Positions 35,748-46,506 of a stretch of DNA of 64,000 bases are shown piece after piece. The stretch is from assembly GCF_017565645.3 (NCBI RefSeq), contig NZ_CP086136.1:5501501-5565500 (forward strand). Direction: 5' to 3'. The notes beneath the pieces are model-generated. The model was not told where the DNA came from, searched no databases, and was given only the letters and a program-made list of their open reading frames with translations. How positions within the stretch are numbered: the first letter of the stretch is position 1; every line of letters begins with the position of its first letter. Source of the DNA: Bradyrhizobium barranii subsp. barranii. GTDB lineage: Bacteria > Pseudomonadota > Alphaproteobacteria > Rhizobiales > Xanthobacteraceae. The position numbers and the translations under genes were made by a program.

Positions 35748-36476
35748 CTAAAGCACCGCGCCAGATGGCGGCCTTATCGCGGGCCAGCGTTCGACCAGAT
35801 TGGCACAGGTGGCGGCCATTTCCTTGAAGAGATAGGTAGCGTTGCCCGGCGCTTCGTGGGCGATGGCCGAATGGGCATCCAATGTGATGCAGAGCGCCTT
35901 TTCAGATTCCCCCTCTTCTTTGAACTGAGGCTGGCGGAAAAATTCGTAAAGAAAAGCGCTCTGATGAAGCCCGGCTTTTTCAGCAAGAGGCTTGCCCTTT
36001 GCATATCGCAACATCAGAGCACCAATCTTGCGCTTATTAGTCCGAGTCATTCGGGAAAGTAGAACGTCAGCCTGAACGCTGATGGGCATCCCGTTTAACA
36101 CAATCTTATCAAATTTTACTGGTTTGGCGTAAGTGTAGTCTTTGAAATCGAAGTCATCGTGCAAAGCAATAAACCGTGAAACGTAGTTGCAGTTGTGCGC
36201 TTTTACGTCTTCCTCGAAATCACTGTCGCAAATCTTGTTCTGAAGTATTTCGAGTTTTTGCTTCAGATCTTTAAGTTCTCGATTCTCAGAGCGGATATAG
36301 TTTGATACTATCGCCTTTGCGTCGTTGTACTGGATCAGGCGAGCGATTGGCTGGTACTTGCAACTCGCTGCGATGCTTCGTTTGGCCTGCTCGGAAGCGG
36401 CCATGTAGTCGGCCAATCGCGCGAGTGAGATTTGCGGACTCTTACGCTCGACGTGGGTCTTTTTTGGCTCAGCCAT
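35748..36476 (-). CDS. Uncharacterised 242-residue protein
   Basis: I do not recognise this protein. ATG 36476 (MAEPKKTHVERKSPQ) is chosen over an ATG three codons upstream. The N-terminal third is helical with a probable coiled coil (YIRSENRELKDLKQKLEILQ). The middle contains TRTNKRKIGALMLRYAKGKP, followed by AEKAGLHQSAFLYEFFRQ. Lower GC and different codon use suggest recent transfer. It is divergent from a 74-residue gene with a 25-bp gap, so their promoters overlap. It could be a plasmid, phage or defence-related protein, but nothing specific supports this. Confidence 0.65.
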   Translation of the reverse strand: MAEPKKTHVERKSPQISLARLADYMAASEQAKRSIAASCKYQPIARLIQYNDAKAIVSNYIRSENRELKDLKQKLEILQNKICDSDFEEDVKAHNCNYVSRFIALHDDFDFKDYTYAKPVKFDKIVLNGMPISVQADVLLSRMTRTNKRKIGALMLRYAKGKPLAEKAGLHQSAFLYEFFRQPQFKEEGESEKALCITLDAHSAIAHEAPGNATYLFKEMAATCANLVERWPAIRPPSGAVL

Positions 36477-36501
36477 GGGCACCACATTTGGAGGCGAATC
36501 G

Positions 36502-36726
36502 ATGGGGGAACTCTACTTTAGCACGAATGTCTCCAACGACGTGACCCTGTGCATCTCCCCGTTGACAGATGAGCGGGCCAGCGCCGCCGGGCTTGATGCT
36601 GATGCAACTGGCTATTTTCTCTATGAGCGCTCGCAGAGTGGCGAGGCCAACGATGTCTCGGTGTTGGCCCAAATCCACTCTGAGGAAGCTGCATTCCGCT
36701 TGAGCCGAATGCTCGGGATGGATTAG
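36502..36726 (+). CDS. Small hypothetical protein
   Basis: A 74-residue protein from ATG 36502 (MGELYFSTNVSNDVTLCISP to FRLSRMLGMD) with a GGGG ribosome site. The strand-helix pattern FLYERSQSGEANDVSVLAQI, then HSEEAAFRLSRML, recurs in small Rhizobiales proteins. Function unknown. Confidence 0.55.
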   Translation: MGELYFSTNVSNDVTLCISPLTDERASAAGLDADATGYFLYERSQSGEANDVSVLAQIHSEEAAFRLSRMLGMD

Positions 36727-36899
36727 CTTTTACCACCTTCGATTACTACGAACTTCCGGCGCCGATCTGGCGGGGTCTCGGTGGGCAGCGCAGGGGCCAC
36801 AGCGAGCGCAGCTTCCACAGGCTGGGCGACGCTCCAAGGCCGCTCAGCGAGCCCCAGCGCCCTTGCCGGCGACGGCGAAATGCGGATCGGCTCTCGGCG

Positions 36900-37118
36900 T
36901 TAGGGTATCTTGACGCGCAAGGCAGCGAGGCCTGCTGGCGTGATCCGGTACGTTCCTGCCGTGCTCCCACGTTCAATCCAGCTCTTCGACTGCATGTTTG
37001 CGATGGTGCGCTGACCGGTGGGCTCAAGCGCTCTGAGTGTCAGCTCGCGACCCGCCCGTAGTTTTTGCAATGCATCTCGCTCCGAGCTGGTCGGCAAATG
37101 ACTGGCACGCGCTGGCAT
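36900..37118 (-). CDS. Small winged-helix-like protein
   Basis: A 72-residue protein. ELTLRALEPTGQRTIANMQS, followed by KSWIERGSTAGTYRITPAGL, has the look of a minimal winged helix with a C-terminal 'ITPAGLAAL' as in MarR/PadR-like proteins. Its ATG directly follows the stop of the RHH gene (37119-37121), so the two are coupled. Together they may form a small regulatory pair. Confidence 0.6.
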   Translation of the reverse strand: MPARASHLPTSSERDALQKLRAGRELTLRALEPTGQRTIANMQSKSWIERGSTAGTYRITPAGLAALRVKIP

Positions 37119-37313
37119 CTATTTCTTGGCCTTCAGTCCGATCTCCACCAGCCGGCGGATGGACTCAGGCCGGCCGGGCAGGTCATCTTGCTTGCGGCGC
37201 CAGTCGTCGATCTCGGAAACAGCCTCTACGGGCAGCCGAACATTGACCGCCATGGTATCCACAGGCGGCCGGCCTCGTTTTGGTTTGTTAGCGCTATTAA
37301 TTGTTGACTTCAT
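37119..37313 (-). CDS. Ribbon-helix-helix (CopG-like) protein
   Basis: A 64-residue protein: a basic start (NKPKRGRPPVDTMAVNVRLP) followed by VEAVSEIDDWRRKQDDLPGR and PESIRRLVEIGLKAKK. The strand plus two helices is the RHH fold used by antitoxins and small repressors. It is first in a two-gene unit with the winged-helix-like gene. No toxin homologue is visible nearby. Confidence 0.72.
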   Translation of the reverse strand: MKSTINSANKPKRGRPPVDTMAVNVRLPVEAVSEIDDWRRKQDDLPGRPESIRRLVEIGLKAKK

Positions 37314-37370
37314 GGTTTGATGATGCCATAAATTAGCGAGTCGAGCAATACCTGTTCGATTTTATAGATA

Positions 37371-37715
37371 ATGAAAGCCATCACCAGCATGACCGCTTCT
37401 GTTGCCGTAAACACTGTCGCAATCCCTCTATCCCAGCTCCTCGAAGCCCACCAAAAAATCACAGACCTAGTCGGCACTGCACTGTCCAGCGCTGCGGGCG
37501 ACAACCTTCGGGAGACCGCCGAAGAAGTGCTTTATGACATCACGCTTACGCGTGCCGCGACGTGGGCTGAGTTCGGCCGGAAGGTGCAGCTCCTCGTCGA
37601 TCAAACAACCGAGGCGTCCCACGAGGGTTGGCTGACCGCGGTACAAGAAGGCGTGTATTGGGATCTGAAGCAGCTGAACGGCGATCCGGTCAAGTTTGCC
37701 GAAGCGGCGGAATAG
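37371..37715 (+). CDS. Hypothetical helical protein
   Basis: A 114-residue protein (MKAITSMTASVAVNTVAIPL to GDPVKFAEAAE), mostly alpha-helical, without cysteines or a leader. I do not recognise it. It is divergent from the RHH gene and ends 69 bp before IS1380 copy C. Confidence 0.5.
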   Translation: MKAITSMTASVAVNTVAIPLSQLLEAHQKITDLVGTALSSAAGDNLRETAEEVLYDITLTRAATWAEFGRKVQLLVDQTTEASHEGWLTAVQEGVYWDLKQLNGDPVKFAEAAE

Positions 37716-37784
37716 GCCAGCCTGACGCCGTATTAGCCCGCGTCGTAACTGGCGCGGGCTGTTTCTATTTAAGGGCAGGGCGCT

Positions 37785-39756
37785 TAGCCCGTCTTATTCG
37801 CGAGAGGGCGCCTGAGAGGCTGGCGAGCGTGGTGTAAAGCGCTGATGCGGCGTAGGATTCGGTTGCGAAGCCACCCCATCACCTTCAACCGCGAACGCCA
37901 CGCCCGCCATGACCGATGATACGATTTCAGACCACTATCGAGAAGCAAGAATTCAACACAAATAAAACCTCTGCCTCGCGCTCGATCTCTTCATGCTTGA
38001 TAGTCTCGTTTCGGAGGCTGATCACCTACCGCGTCTAATAGGCCGCTCGCGCCGGTTTCTTTGGACGCGGCACGACCGCGACTCCACGTTTCGGCACAGA
38101 AATGATCGGGAGTCACTCAATCTTTCTTCAACTTAACCCGTCTTATTCGTAAGAGTGCGCCTGAGGGGTAAAGCGCTGATGCGGCGTAGGATTCGGTTGC
38201 GAAGCCAACCCCATCACCTCCAACCGCGAACGCCACGCCCGCCATGACCGACGATACGATTCCGCCCTTCTCGTTTCCAGCCGTTCACGCCAAGAAAGTC
38301 ACAGCTGCCTTCGATGGTGGGCGCCTAACCTCGAACGGGGGCGTGATGCTTCTGGCGATGGCCGAGCGGCGTCTCGGTTTGGCCAACAATCTGGCCCGGG
38401 TGTTCCCGGATCGGCGCGATCCGACGCGGGTCGTGCACAGCCTGGTCGATATGCTCCGCGCTCGCATGTTCGCGATCTGCTGCGGCTACGAGGACGCCGA
38501 CGACCTCGATCATCTGAGGTCCGATCCGGCATTCAAACTGGCCTGCGGACGGCTGCCGGACACGGGCCGGGATTTGTGTTCCCAGCCGACGCTGTCGCGG
38601 CTGGAGAATGCTCCGCGCCTGCGCGACGTGATCCGGCTGACCTACATTTTGGTCGACGCATGGATGGATAGCTACCCCCACGAGCCGGCATCCGTCACGC
38701 TCGACATCGATGATACCTGCGACGTCGTCCACGGCCATCAGCAGCTCTCGCTGTTCAACGCTCATTATGACGAACGCTGCTTCCTGCCGATCCACGTCTA
38801 CGACACGGAGAAGAGCCGGCCCGTGGCCGTCGTGCTGCGGCCCGGCAAGACGCCGGGCGGCGTCGAGGTGCGTGCCCATCTGCGCCGCCTGGTACGGCAT
38901 ATCCGGACGCGATGGCACAACACGCAAATTACGTTCCGTGGCGACGGGCACTATGCCCGGCCGGAGGCCATGGCGTGGTGCGAGACCAACGGCATCGACT
39001 ACATCTTCGGTCTGTCCGGCACCAAGCCTCTCGCCAGAAAAGTCGACGAGGTCGCCGACGACATCCGCACGCGACGCGCCATCGAGAACCTGCCGGTTCT
39101 GCGTGGCTATACCGAGACGCGCCACAAGGCAAAGTCCTGGGATCGCGAACGGCGCACTGTCGCCCGTATTGAGGCGACGATGCTCGGCCTCGACATCCGC
39201 TTCGTCGTCACCAGCCTCGATGTCGGCTCGGCCGAGTGGATCTACGACAGCCTGTATTGCGCGCGCGGCCAAGCCGAGAATCTGATCAAGCTGCATAAGA
39301 CGCAGCTCGCCTCCGATCGCACCAGCTGCCGTTCGGCGCTCGCCAACCAGGTCCGTCTCGTGCTCCATACGGCCGCTTATTGGCTGATGCTGACCGTGCG
39401 CGACGCCATTCCCAAAGCCCGGGAATTGGCCGCTGCCGAGTTCGCGACGCTGCGTCTTCGGCTCTTGAAAATCGCCGCCCGTGTCGTCGAGACCACGAGC
39501 CGCATTCGCCTTGCGTTTGCCGCGGCATGTCCCGAAGCCGACCTGATCTGCGGCTTGCCCGGCGCGCTGCTGCCGCTCGGTCCTTGACCGGCGGGGCGTC
39601 CGCCCCCGTTCGCCCAACCCATCCCTCAAGCGCGTTGCAAAGTACCGGTCGTCAGGCGGCGAAAAGCCGAAGGCAATCCTGTGCGCCTCGTCAGACAAGA
39701 TGTGCGGCCGCATCAATCGGGCCCAAAAGCCGCACTCTCACGAATAGGACGGGTTA
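37785..39756 (+). mobile_element. IS1380-family element, copy C (1972 bp, extended form)
   Basis: Same structure as copy A on the opposite strand. The distal end reads GACGGGTTA instead of GACGGGCTA. Flanks CGCT and GGAA differ, so it has recombined. Copy D, 1397 bp away, is inverted relative to it. Confidence 0.92.
38244..39587 (+). CDS. IS1380-family transposase (copy C)
   Basis: A 447-residue transposase identical in translation to copy A, with all catalytic segments intact. Confidence 0.93.
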   Translation: MTDDTIPPFSFPAVHAKKVTAAFDGGRLTSNGGVMLLAMAERRLGLANNLARVFPDRRDPTRVVHSLVDMLRARMFAICCGYEDADDLDHLRSDPAFKLACGRLPDTGRDLCSQPTLSRLENAPRLRDVIRLTYILVDAWMDSYPHEPASVTLDIDDTCDVVHGHQQLSLFNAHYDERCFLPIHVYDTEKSRPVAVVLRPGKTPGGVEVRAHLRRLVRHIRTRWHNTQITFRGDGHYARPEAMAWCETNGIDYIFGLSGTKPLARKVDEVADDIRTRRAIENLPVLRGYTETRHKAKSWDRERRTVARIEATMLGLDIRFVVTSLDVGSAEWIYDSLYCARGQAENLIKLHKTQLASDRTSCRSALANQVRLVLHTAAYWLMLTVRDAIPKARELAAAEFATLRLRLLKIAARVVETTSRIRLAFAAACPEADLICGLPGALLPLGP

Positions 39757-40525
39757 GGAATCAGGTTAGGAATGGACCATCCTATATTCGAGTTGCCTTA
39801 GTAATTTCAATTATATACATGTAATGACTGGCGGAAGGGGTGTCCTGTCAACCTTGCTGCAATTACTTGCATTTTCTGTCTGCGTCGCGAGCAATCTACG
39901 GTCCTAACCACGGCTAGCTTAGCGGCCTCTCGACCGTAGTTTTCGGCCAGCTCCCCGTAGCTCGCCGCGCTCGAGGGGCAGGGTGCTTTCGCACATCAGG
40001 GCGTGGGGGACGCTCCACTCGAAGACGCGACCGGCTCACGAATAGCTCGATCGGCCTCGATCGCGCTGCGGATAGCGGAAGAACTCACGGAGTTCGCGCC
40101 AATACAGTCACCGTCGCCAATCCGATTTTCTTGCTCATCCGCTGTCAGTGCTTCGGCGGCGATAACGAGGGACAGCTCGGCCAGCTGAGAGTAGTTTCTT
40201 CGGTCGTCTGACCTATACCGAAAACCTTCTTGCACTGTCGCTCAAAAGATCTCGATTTTTCAGAACCTCTGAGTGTGTTGGTGTCTATACGGAAAACACT
40301 TGGACAGGGTGGGTACCTGGGTCGTGCAGCGCGTACTCGCGGCGTCAGTAGAACGTTGCTGAAATCCAAGGCTGCGCCGGACTATCGGCGGCACAGTGGA
40401 AGCCAATCGCTAGAGGTTTTGAATCCTCCTCCACTTTGTCGCAGATCAATCCCAACGCGCCTGTGCAATCTATGATTTTTGCACTGGGTGATATCGCCGT
40501 CTTCGCCAGGAGGCGGCGAGAACCA
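39757..40525. other. Gene-free stretch between inverted IS1380 copies
   Basis: GGTTAGGAAT occurs twice at its left edge (39752 and 39766). Frames are short, lack ribosome sites and resemble nothing I know. It may be decayed coding DNA. Confidence 0.45.
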
Positions 40526-41149
40526 TTAAAGCTCATACGTAAGAGGCTGCTGTGGTCGCCACGCAGCGCATCCCAAAAACGATAGTGCTCCAAGCTGGGC
40601 AATGGCAAGAACGATCAGCAGACCGTCGGACAAGTACGGAATGTACTCTGCGACGTGCTCAGCACGGCCGGCCCCCTCCATACGCTGTCCCATCGCGAAG
40701 CATGGCCCCTTTGGGCAGCCTTTCGCTTGTGCTTCGGCCCGGCTCCCAATGAACGAATCCGAAAGCGGCGCGGTCGAATCCCACAGATAGATGCGACTGT
40801 CAGCATATCTGTTTCCAAAGCAAGCAATGCCGGCGAGTATCATGAGTCCGAAAGCTGCAACGGTGCTCCACGACAATAGCCTGCTTCGGTTATCGGGATC
40901 CTCGAAGAAAGTGTTGGGAGGCGCGATGATCGGCGCATGTGCGCGGCGCGCCTTGAGGACATAGAGCGCCAACGTAGACGCGAGCAAGGTACCGACCGCC
41001 AGGGTTACGCCTAAGCCAAGATAGCCAGCGGAGATCAACATCCCCCGGTGGGGACCGTTGTAGACGAAGAATCCCCAGCTGCCAGCGGCGGGTAAGTAGG
41101 CGCCACCCAAGATTGTCCAGAAGCGAGCCAGCGGCAACATTGCAGCCAA
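40526..41149 (-). CDS. Membrane protein, possibly 5'-truncated by IS1380-D
   Basis: Up to 207 residues with four hydrophobic segments: near residues 8-30, 35-63, about 92-112 and about 183-200. A soluble loop containing two Cys (KGCPKGPCFAMG) lies between the last two. The frame begins only 4 bp from the IS1380 end with a TTG; ATG 41140 is the first ATG. Either the true start was removed by the insertion or the gene begins here. It lies downstream of the broken DyP gene on the same strand and may once have shared its operon. Family unknown. Confidence 0.6.
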   Translation of the reverse strand: MAAMLPLARFWTILGGAYLPAAGSWGFFVYNGPHRGMLISAGYLGLGVTLAVGTLLASTLALYVLKARRAHAPIIAPPNTFFEDPDNRSRLLSWSTVAAFGLMILAGIACFGNRYADSRIYLWDSTAPLSDSFIGSRAEAQAKGCPKGPCFAMGQRMEGAGRAEHVAEYIPYLSDGLLIVLAIAQLGALSFLGCAAWRPQQPLTYEL

Positions 41150-41153
41150 CCCC

Positions 41154-43125
41154 TAGCCCGTCCTATTCGTGAGAGTGCGGCTTTTGGGCCCGATTGATGC
41201 GGCCGCACATCTTGTCTGACGAGGCGCACAGGATTGCCTTCGGCTTTTCGCCGCCTGACGACCGGTACTTTGCAACGCGCTTGAGGGATGGGTTGGGCGA
41301 ACGGGGGCGGACGCCCCGCCGGTCAAGGACCGAGCGGCAGCAGCGCGCCGGGCAAGCCGCAGATCAGGTCGGCTTCGGGACATGCCGCGGCAAACGCAAG
41401 GCGAATGCGGCTCGTGGTCTCGACGACACGGGCGGCGATTTTCAAGAGCCGAAGACGCAGCGTCGCGAACTCGGCAGCGGCCAATTCCCGGGCTTTGGGA
41501 ATGGCGTCGCGCACGGTCAGCATCAGCCAATAAGCGGCCGTATGGAGCACGAGACGGACCTGGTTGGCGAGCGCCGAACGGCAGCTGGTGCGATCGGAGG
41601 CGAGCTGCGTCTTATGCAGCTTGATCAGATTCTCGGCTTGGCCGCGCGCGCAATACAGGCTGTCGTAGATCCACTCGGCCGAGCCGACATCGAGGCTGGT
41701 GACGACGAAGCGGATGTCGAGGCCGAGCATCGTCGCCTCAATACGGGCGACAGTGCGCCGTTCGCGATCCCAGGACTTTGCCTTGTGGCGCGTCTCGGTA
41801 TAGCCACGCAGAACCGGCAGGTTCTCGATGGCGCGTCGCGTGCGGATGTCGTCGGCGACCTCGTCGACTTTTCTGGCGAGAGGCTTGGTGCCGGACAGAC
41901 CGAAGATGTAGTCGATGCCGTTGGTCTCGCACCACGCCATGGCCTCCGGCCGGGCATAGTGCCCGTCGCCACGGAACGTAATTTGCGTGTTGTGCCATCG
42001 CGTCCGGATATGCCGTACCAGGCGGCGCAGATGGGCACGCACCTCGACGCCGCCCGGCGTCTTGCCGGGCCGCAGCACGACGGCCACGGGCCGGCTCTTC
42101 TCCGTGTCGTAGACGTGGATCGGCAGGAAGCAGCGTTCGTCATAATGAGCGTTGAACAGCGAGAGCTGCTGATGGCCGTGGACGACGTCGCAGGTATCAT
42201 CGATGTCGAGCGTGACGGATGCCGGCTCGTGGGGGTAGCTATCCATCCATGCGTCGACCAAAATGTAGGTCAGCCGGATCACGTCGCGCAGGCGCGGAGC
42301 ATTCTCCAGCCGCGACAGCGTCGGCTGGGAACACAAATCCCGGCCCGTGTCCGGCAGCCGTCCGCAGGCCAGTTTGAATGCCGGATCGGACCTCAGATGA
42401 TCGAGGTCGTCGGCGTCCTCGTAGCCGCAGCAGATCGCGAACATGCGAGCGCGGAGCATATCGACCAGGCTGTGCACGACCCGCGTCGGATCGCGCCGAT
42501 CCGGGAACACCCGGGCCAGATTGTTGGCCAAACCGAGACGCCGCTCGGCCATCGCCAGAAGCATCACGCCCCCGTTCGAGGTTAGGCGCCCACCATCGAA
42601 GGCAGCTGTGACTTTCTTGGCGTGAACGGCTGGAAACGAGAAGGGCGGAATCGTATCGTCGGTCATGGCGGGCGTGGCGTTCGCGGTTGGAGGTGATGGG
42701 GTTGGCTTCGCAACCGAATCCTACGCCGCATCAGCGCTTTACCCCTCAGGCGCACTCTTACGAATAAGACGGGTTAAGTTGAAGAAAGATTGAGTGACTC
42801 CCGATCATTTCTGTGCCGAAACGTGGAGTCGCGGTCGTGCCGCGTCCAAAGAAACCGGCGCGAGCGGCCTATTAGACGCGGTAGGTGATCAGCCTCCGAA
42901 ACGAGACTATCAAGCATGAAGAGATCGAGCGCGAGGCAGAGGTTTTATTTGTGTTGAATTCTTGCTTCTCGATAGTGGTCTGAAATCGTATCATCGGTCA
43001 TGGCGGGCGTGGCGTTCGCGGTTGAAGGTGATGGGGTGGCTTCGCAACCGAATCCTACGCCGCATCAGCGCTTTACACCACGCTCGCCAGCCTCTCAGGC
43101 GCCCTCTCGCGAATAAGACGGGCTA
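41154..43125 (-). mobile_element. IS1380-family element, copy D (1972 bp, extended form)
   Basis: Identical layout to copy A. Flanks CCCC and GACC do not match. It separates the DyP fragment from the membrane protein gene. Confidence 0.92.
41323..42666 (-). CDS. IS1380-family transposase (copy D)
   Basis: A 447-residue transposase identical in translation to copies A and C. Confidence 0.93.
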   Translation of the reverse strand: MTDDTIPPFSFPAVHAKKVTAAFDGGRLTSNGGVMLLAMAERRLGLANNLARVFPDRRDPTRVVHSLVDMLRARMFAICCGYEDADDLDHLRSDPAFKLACGRLPDTGRDLCSQPTLSRLENAPRLRDVIRLTYILVDAWMDSYPHEPASVTLDIDDTCDVVHGHQQLSLFNAHYDERCFLPIHVYDTEKSRPVAVVLRPGKTPGGVEVRAHLRRLVRHIRTRWHNTQITFRGDGHYARPEAMAWCETNGIDYIFGLSGTKPLARKVDEVADDIRTRRAIENLPVLRGYTETRHKAKSWDRERRTVARIEATMLGLDIRFVVTSLDVGSAEWIYDSLYCARGQAENLIKLHKTQLASDRTSCRSALANQVRLVLHTAAYWLMLTVRDAIPKARELAAAEFATLRLRLLKIAARVVETTSRIRLAFAAACPEADLICGLPGALLPLGP

Positions 43126-45213
43126 GACCGTCGTGGCGGTAGGCAAACAGTTGATTTTATCATCTCGGACGGTGGGCAATCCGTCGCTGCACCATTTGCT
43201 AGCATTAAGATTGGCGAGATATCGAATAGCCGAACGGCTCGGCAGGAAGAAATATCCTCCTGCCCGAACGTCAACGAAGCTTTCCATGTCGTGTAATCTC
43301 ACAGGACCCGACGGAGTCGGTATCGTAAATACTCGGGTCTTGGGGGCCTGCCAGGCGACGATTGGGTCAGGCTCGTTGTTTAAGCCATGGAAAGTTGGCG
43401 AGCCTATCCATGTTTGCTGAACAAACTCGAATTGGCGCTCCAGATCGGTACACAGCGCAACGAACAGAAGGCCCCTCTCAGCCACGGCGCCTTCCTTCGT
43501 ATAATACTCGTACGAGCGGCCTCGTCGCAGGAGCCGGTGGCGGTTGGTGATTAATTGTTGCGTGGGATCGTCGGGCTGCAGGCTGTCGCGGGGATTCGCC
43601 CGGCGAATGTGGGATCCGAACGGACAGTGCATTCCTTGCGGATCGTCGAGAGCGTACGAAAAGTCGTTCTCGTGCGTTGAATGCTTCCGCAAACCCTCGC
43701 CCTTGTCGGCGCCGGGGCGCTCAACGAGTGGCGTTCCGTCTCGCCACCGTCCCATCATCTTAGCGGCAACCCAGTCCGCCGTGATTTGTCCGCCGGCAAT
43801 ATTGGCAAGATTCGGATATTGCCCGGATAGCTCGTTCGCTTTGTTGGAGGTGAATTTCCAGAATCCCTCAACGTCCTGGGCGAGCTCCCTGATCACCAGA
43901 TAGCTGCCGTTACGGCCAAAATCGCGGGCCGCTGGATCCTTGCGGCCGAACGCAGGAAATCTCGAGGGAGGCCTTGCGGGAATCGGAAGACAATCCCCCA
44001 GGTCGGAGTCGGCTCTGACAAGCGGCGCCGGCGGATAGTGATCCTGGTTGTTGCGGTAGCCGAGAATGAATTCGCCTGGCTCCACGGTGTCGCGTGCCAG
44101 GGCACCCTTTGAAAACCGCTGGGTTCCGTGGATGACCGGCTGAGAGATGCCATCGCGAAATCCGAAATGTTCGAACTCCAGGGACTCCTTCTCAGTCGCT
44201 GCGGCGTGAGTGCGCACGGGTCTTGTGTCGATCCTATGCAGGAGGCGCCCTGCAGAACCGATAGCTTTCTCATGTTGATCGAGAATAGCTTCGCAATGTT
44301 TGATCGACTTGCCGTAGATGAGAATAGCAGCATCTGCCGCACGCGGGTTCTGCGCCACTTCATTGCAATCGCCGTCGGTCCAGCGCCAACCCTGGCTCCC
44401 GCCACGATCGCCGAGAGCACGGCCGCGGTTGGCCATTCCTATATTGAAGACGCCTTGAAACGAGCCCAGACCGTCGCTGCACTGAGGTCCCGGTACCCGA
44501 AGTTTCTTGAGACCGGTCGCCGTAAACGCGACAAAGGTAGCGATGGTGTTTTCGTCAGGAGCGCTCCTGAATGGACGATCTCCGAACGTTATCTCGAGAG
44601 AACTTGTGGCTCTCACCGGATAGCCCTCATGCGGGTTGAGGCTGCCAGGCACCAGCATGTCCAGCCATTTGGCAAGCTCTTTCGGGTCGGATTGCTCCGA
44701 AAACTGGAACAAGGCGCACACCGAATAGGGGAGGGCCCGCAATCCCCGAAACACAAGCGATTGCACTTCGTCGGTCTCGATGACGTAATCGGGGCGCGGC
44801 ATGGAGCCGAGGCAATCAAGCCAAGCACGTGCGTCCGAATCGGTTCTCGCTCGCGCGAGTCCATCGTGAATCAAGGCATTGTTACGAATATGATCGGTCG
44901 TCAGTTCGGGAAACCGGCTGTACCAAAACTGCGCGACTACCTGTTGAAGGCGCACCCAACGCTTGAATTGATCGCCGTTTTGGGCGCCATCCTTGATCAG
45001 GTATCTTGTCCGGGGGAAACCGACGCCATTACACCAGGCGGCGGTCTGACCGGGATGTGCCTTCATGATGAAATCTTCCAAATAGCTTTCCCAGCTTCCG
45101 TCGTAGTTCGACAGAAAGATCAGGTTTTCCGTACCGGCCGGGCGAAACCATCTTGCGTAGTGGATCGTGCCCATATTGTGTGTTTCGGCATGGAATAAGG
45201 ACCCCGTATTCGG
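43123..45213 (-). pseudogene. Large DyP-type peroxidase, truncated by IS21 and IS1380-D
   Basis: About 690 codons remain. An N-terminal domain (HYARWFRPAGTENLIFLSNY, GSWESYLEDFI) precedes a DyP domain with the distal motif HFGFRDGISQPV and the proximal His in CPFGSHIRRANPRDS; WVAAKMMGRWRDGTPLVERP is also present. The frame upstream of about residue 14 is IS21 sequence, so the native start is lost. The TAG stop is the terminal codon of IS1380-D, so the native C-terminus may be lost too. The heme pocket itself is whole. It is a different subtype from the 468-residue DyP at 12 kb. Confidence 0.8.
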
Positions 45214-46506
45214 GGTAATCGGCATCCAATCGGGACCCCGGGACAAGGGTCCACAGTGGCTTCCATCAAGTCATGGAAGCCGAGGTTGGGATGCTGGTGG
45301 TGGAGACGATTGCGAAGATCCGTCGCGCTTATTTTGTTCATGGTCAGCCGATCAAGGCGATCTGCCGGGAGCTTGGCGTATCGCGCAAGGTGGTCCGCAA
45401 GGTCATCCGCTCGGAGGCGACGGAGTTCCGGTACGAGCGAGAGACGCAGCCGCTTCCGAAGATGGGCCCGTGGAGTGCCGAGCTTGACCGGTTGCTGGCG
45501 GCGAACGAGAGCAAGACGACGCGCGAACGGCTGACGCTGATTCGCTTGTTCGAAGAGCTTCGCGGCCTCGGATATGCCGGCGGCTACGACGCGGTTCGTC
45601 GCTATGCGCGGCGGTGGAGCCGAGAGCGTGGCGCCTCGACGACCTCAGCTTATGTGCCGTTGAGCTTTGCGCCCGGCGAAGCCTACCAGTTTGATTGGAG
45701 CCACGAAGTCGTCCTGTTGAGCGGAACCACGGTGGTCGTGAAGGCGGCGCATGTCCGGCTTTGCCACAGTCGGATGCTGTTTGTTCGGGCCTATCCGCGC
45801 GAGACGCAGGAGATGGTGTTTGACGCCCACGACCGGGCGTTCGCACTGTTCAAGGGGACTTGCCGGCGCGGCATCTACGACAACATGAAGACGGCGGTGG
45901 AGACGATCTTTGTCGGCAAAGGCCGCCTCTACAATCAGCGCTTCCTGCAGATGTGTAGCCATTATCTGGTCGATCCGGTTGCCTGCACGCCAGCGTCGGG
46001 CTGGGAGAAGGGACAGGTCGAGAACCAGGTCGGGTTGGTCCGCGAACGCTTTTTCACCCCGCGACTGCGCTTCAAGACATTGGACGAGCTGAACGCCTGG
46101 TTGCTCGATAAATGTATCGCCTACGCCAAGGCGCATCGGCATCCAGAGTTCGCCGACCGGACTGTCTGGGAGATCTTCGAGGCCGAGCGACCCAATCTCG
46201 TGCCTTATGCAGGTCGGTTCGATGGCTTCCATGCCGTCCCGGCCTCGGTCTCCAAGACCTGCCTGGTGCGCTTCGACAACAACAAGTACTCGGTTGCGGC
46301 AAGCGCGGTCGGGCGGCCCATTGAGGTCCAGGCTTATGCGGACCGCATCGTGATCCGCCAGGACGGCCGGGTCGTTGCCGAACATCCGCGATCATTCGGC
46401 CCCGTGGGTCGGTCAAAATCCCCCGGGTATGGTCACTTGAAACTCCCCCACCTGATGATCGCCGTCAGCGCCGCTGAACAGCAGTAGCCGGTCAGGCAGG
46501 ACGTTT

